A stretch of DNA of 64,000 nt from Ampullaceana balthica (taxonomy: Eukaryota > Mollusca > Gastropoda > Lymnaeidae): the NCBI GenBank assembly GCA_944989445.1, contig CALYLW010000044.1:1841501-1905500 (forward strand), given 5' to 3'. Each line of letters begins with the position of its first letter. Positions within the stretch are counted from its first letter, which is position 1. Under the pieces are notes generated by a model. It searched no databases and was not told the DNA's origin. It was given only the letters and a program-made list of their open reading frames with translations. Shown here piece after piece: positions 61,001-64,000 of the stretch. Made by a program: the position numbers and the translations under genes.

Positions 61001-64000
61001 AGAGGAGGTTTAGTGATAACAGATGAGGTTTAGTGATAACAGATGAGGTTTAGTGATAACAGAGGAGGTTTAGTGATAACAGAGACGTTTAGTGATAACA
61101 GAGGGGTTTAGTGATAACAGAGGAGGTTTAGTGATAACAGAGGACGTTTAGTGATAACAGAGGACGTTTAGTGATAACAGATGAGGTTTAGTGATAACAG
61201 AGGAGGTTTAGTGATAACAGAGGACGTTTAGTGATAACAGAGGACGTTTAGTGATAACAGAGGAGGTTTAGTGATAACAGAGGACGTTTAGTGATAACAG
61301 AGGACGTTTAGTGATAACAGATGAGGTTTAGTGATAACAGAGGAGGTTTAGTGATAACAGAGGACGTTTAGTGATAACAGAGGACGTTTAGTGATAACAG
61401 AGGACGTTTAGTGATAACAGATGAGGTTTAGTGATAACAGAGGACGTTTAGTGATAACAGATGAGGTTTAGTGATAACAGAGGAGGTTTAGTGATAACAG
61501 AGGAGGTTTAGTGATAACAGAGGAGGTTTAGTGATAACAGAGGACGTTTAGTGATAACAGATGAGGTTTAGTGATAACAGAGGAGTTTAGTGATAACAGA
61601 GGAGGTTTAGTGATAACAGAGGACGTTTAGTGATAACAGAGGAGGTTTAGTGATAACAGAGGAGGTTTAGTGATAACAGATGAGGTTTAGTGATAACAGA
61701 TGAGGTTTAGTGATAACAGAGGACGTTTAGTGATAACAGAGGAGGTTTAGTGATAACAGAGGAGGTTTAGTGATAACAGAGGAGGTTTAGTGATAACAGA
61801 GGAGGTTTAGTGATAACAGAGGACGTTTAGTGATAACAGATGAGGTTTAGTGATAACAGAGGAGGTTTAGTGATAACAGAGGACGTTTAGTGATAACAGA
61901 GGAGGTTTAGTGATAACAGAGGAGGTTTAGTGATAACAGAGGACGTTTAGTGATAACAGAGGAGGTTTAGTGATAACAGAGGAGGTTTAGTGATAACAGA
62001 GGTGGTTTAGTGATAACAGAGGACGTTTAGTGATAACAGAGGACGTTTAGTGATAACAGAGGAGGTTTAGTGATAACAGAGGAGGTTTAGTGATAACAGA
62101 TGAGGTTTAGTGATAACAGAGGAGGTTTAGTGATAACAGAGGAGGTTTAGTGATAACAGATGAGGTTTAGTGATAACAGAGGAGGTTTAGTGATAACAGA
62201 GGAGGTTTAGTGATAACAGAGGAGGTTTAGTGATAACAGAGGAGGTTTAGTGATAACAGAGGAGGTTTAGTGATAACAGAGGAGGTTTAGTGATAACAGA
62301 GGACGTTTAGTGATAACAGATGAGGTTTAGTGATAACAGAGGTGGTTTAGTGATAACAGAGGAGGTTTAGTGATAACAGATGAGGTTTAGTGATAACAGA
62401 GGAGGTTTAGTGATAACAGATGAGGTTTAGTGATAACAGAGGACGTTTAGTGATAACAGAGGACGTTTAGTGATAACAGATGAGGTTTAGTGATAACAGA
62501 GGAGGTTTAGTGATAACAGAGGACGTTTAGTGATAACAGAGGAGGTTTAGTGATAACAGAGGAGGTTTAGTGATAACAGAGGAGGTTTAGTGATAACAGA
62601 GGACGTTTAGTGATAACAGAGGAGGTTTAGTGATAACAGATGAGGTTTAGTGATAACAGAGGAGGTTTAGTGATAACAGAGGAGGTTTAGTGATAACAGA
62701 GGAGGTTTAGTGATAACAGAGGAGGTTTAGTGATAACAGAGGAGGTTTAGTGATAACAGAGGACGTTTAGTGATAACAGAGGACGTTTAGTGATAACAGA
62801 TGAGGTTTAGTGATAACAGAGGAGGTTTAGTGATAACAGAGGAGGTTTAGTGATAACAGAGGAGGTTTAGTGATAACAGAGGAGGTTTAGTGATAACAGA
62901 GGACGTTTAGTGATAACAGAGGAGGTTTAGTGATAACGAGGAGGTTTAGTGATAACAGAGGACGTTTAGTGATAACAGATGAGGTTTAGTGATAACAGAG
63001 GAGGTTTAGTGATAACAGAGGAGGTTTAGTGATAACAGAGGACGTTTAGTGATAACAGATGAGGTTTAGTGATAACAGAGGAGGTTTAGTGATAACAGAG
63101 GACGTTTAGTGATAACAGATGAGGTTTAGTGATAACAGAGGTGGTTTAGTGATAACAGAGGAGGTTTAGTGATAACAGATGAGGTTTAGTGATAACAGAG
63201 GAGGTTTAGTGATAACAGAGGAGGTTTAGTGATAACAGAGGACGTTTAGTGATAACAGAGGACGTTTAGTGATAACAGATGAGGTTTAGTGATAACAGAG
63301 GAGGTTTAGTGATAACAGAGGACGTTTAATGATAACAGAGGAGGTTTAGTGATAACAGAGGAGGTTTAGTGATAACAGAGGAGGTTTAGTGATAACAGAG
63401 GACGTTTAGTGATAACAGAGGAGGTTTAGTGATAACAGATGAGGTTTAGTGATAACAGAGGAGGTTTAGTGATAACAGAGGACGTTTAGTGATAACAGAG
63501 GAGGTTTAGTGATAACAGAGGAGGTTTAGTGATAACAGAGGAGGTTTAGTGATAACAGAGGACGTTTAGTGATAACAGAGGACGTTTAGTGATAACAGAT
63601 GAGGTTTAGTGATAACAGAGGAGGTTTAGTGATAACAGAGGAGGTTTAGTGATAACAGAGGAGGTTTAGTGATAACAGAGGAGGTTTAGTGATAACAGAG
63701 GACGTTTAGTGATAACAGATGAGGTTTAGTGATAACAGAGGAGGTTTAGTGATAACAGAGGACGTTTAGTGATAACAGATGAGGTTTAGTGATAACAGAG
63801 GAGGTTTAGTGATAAACAGAGGAGGTTTAGTGATAACGTAGGAGGTTTAGTGATAACAGATGAGGTTTAGTGATAACAGAGGAGGTTTAGTGATAACGGA
63901 GGACGTTTAGTGATAACAGAGGAGGTTTAGTGATAACAGAGGTGGTTTAGTGATAACAGAGGAGGTTTAGTGATAACAGAGGAGGTTTAGTGATAACAGA
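55048..64000. repeat. 20-bp satellite, at least 8.95 kb (about 447 copies)
   Basis: Unit GGTTTAGTGATAACAGAGGA. Most variation is at three positions (GAGGA/GATGA/GAGGT and GG/CG before TTTAG). Rare variants mark higher-order duplications: ACAGAGCATG plus TTTGGGGATAACAAAGG at 56981 and 59201 (2,220 bp apart), and ACTGAGG-unit clusters at 55150-55330 and 60558-60750 (about 5.4 kb apart). The array runs off the right edge. Every frame has stops, so nothing is coded. Confidence 0.98.

Noticed and set aside
55048..64000. Telomeric repeat from the GGTTTAG core of the 20-bp unit
   Set aside because: GGTTTAG appears once per 20-bp unit and is not repeated as TTAGGG; it is a satellite monomer, not a telomere.

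Overview
This is nuclear DNA of a metazoan, most likely a mollusc and perhaps a gastropod. The phylum is inferred from the repeat mix: a tRNA-headed SINE with what looks like a Nin-type central domain, CR1-like, RTE-like and I/Nimb-like LINEs, a Penelope-like element and several hAT families. Reads without introns are rare, intergenic DNA is AT-rich, and the window carries some thirty unrelated tandem arrays. I see no bacterial operon, CRISPR array, rRNA gene or intact tRNA gene.

The only host gene I can support lies on the minus strand: a vesicular glutamate transporter (SLC17A6/7/8, VGLUT family). Five exons join in one frame with correct GT/AG borders and compatible phases: 54652-54739, 42610-42696, 31433-31569, 30732-30881 and 27967-28096. 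They encode about 197 residues, covering roughly TM4 to the start of TM9. The 5' exons lie beyond the right edge, hidden by a satellite, and I did not find the 3' exons below 27967. Everything from 28 kb to the right end is therefore intron of this gene, and the region to the left is probably downstream intron or flank.

Layout. 0.2-2 kb is a decayed hAT transposase split by a 496-bp insertion with an 11-bp target duplication. 3.4-5.1 kb holds minisatellites. 7.2-9.6 kb is a 32-bp minisatellite interrupted by a 5'-truncated LINE. 9.8-11.1 kb is a complete non-autonomous hAT element with a perfect 8-bp duplication. 11.4-18.5 kb is a run of satellites, including a 51-bp array that makes a false 720-codon ORF. 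19.6-22.7 kb has a TIR-bounded minisatellite and a hAT relic carrying a nested MITE. 24-27.7 kb has satellites, a frameshifted Penelope-like element and an RTE-like LINE. 28-31.6 kb has three VGLUT exons among arrays. 31.7-34 kb is a 24-bp array with a hAT MITE inside. 38.9-42.4 kb has a 15-bp array, a MITE and a SINE inside a 42-bp array. 45-49.7 kb has a 499-bp duplication, a 2-kb hAT element and an AT-rich repeat. 50-54 kb is a nearly full I-type LINE, and 55-64 kb is one 20-bp satellite.

The most interesting pattern concerns the gene's splice sites. At two donors (exons ending at 31433 and 27967) and one acceptor (exon starting at 30881), the adjacent intron carries tandem or nearby copies of the splice junction itself, including a few exon-edge bases. 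One is a 43-bp array in which the genuine donor is the last unit in register. A second strong point is a LINE and a SINE sharing the same 3' hairpin plus GATAA tail, which suggests a mobilisation partnership. Mobile elements also repeatedly sit inside tandem arrays, which preserves clear insertion boundaries.
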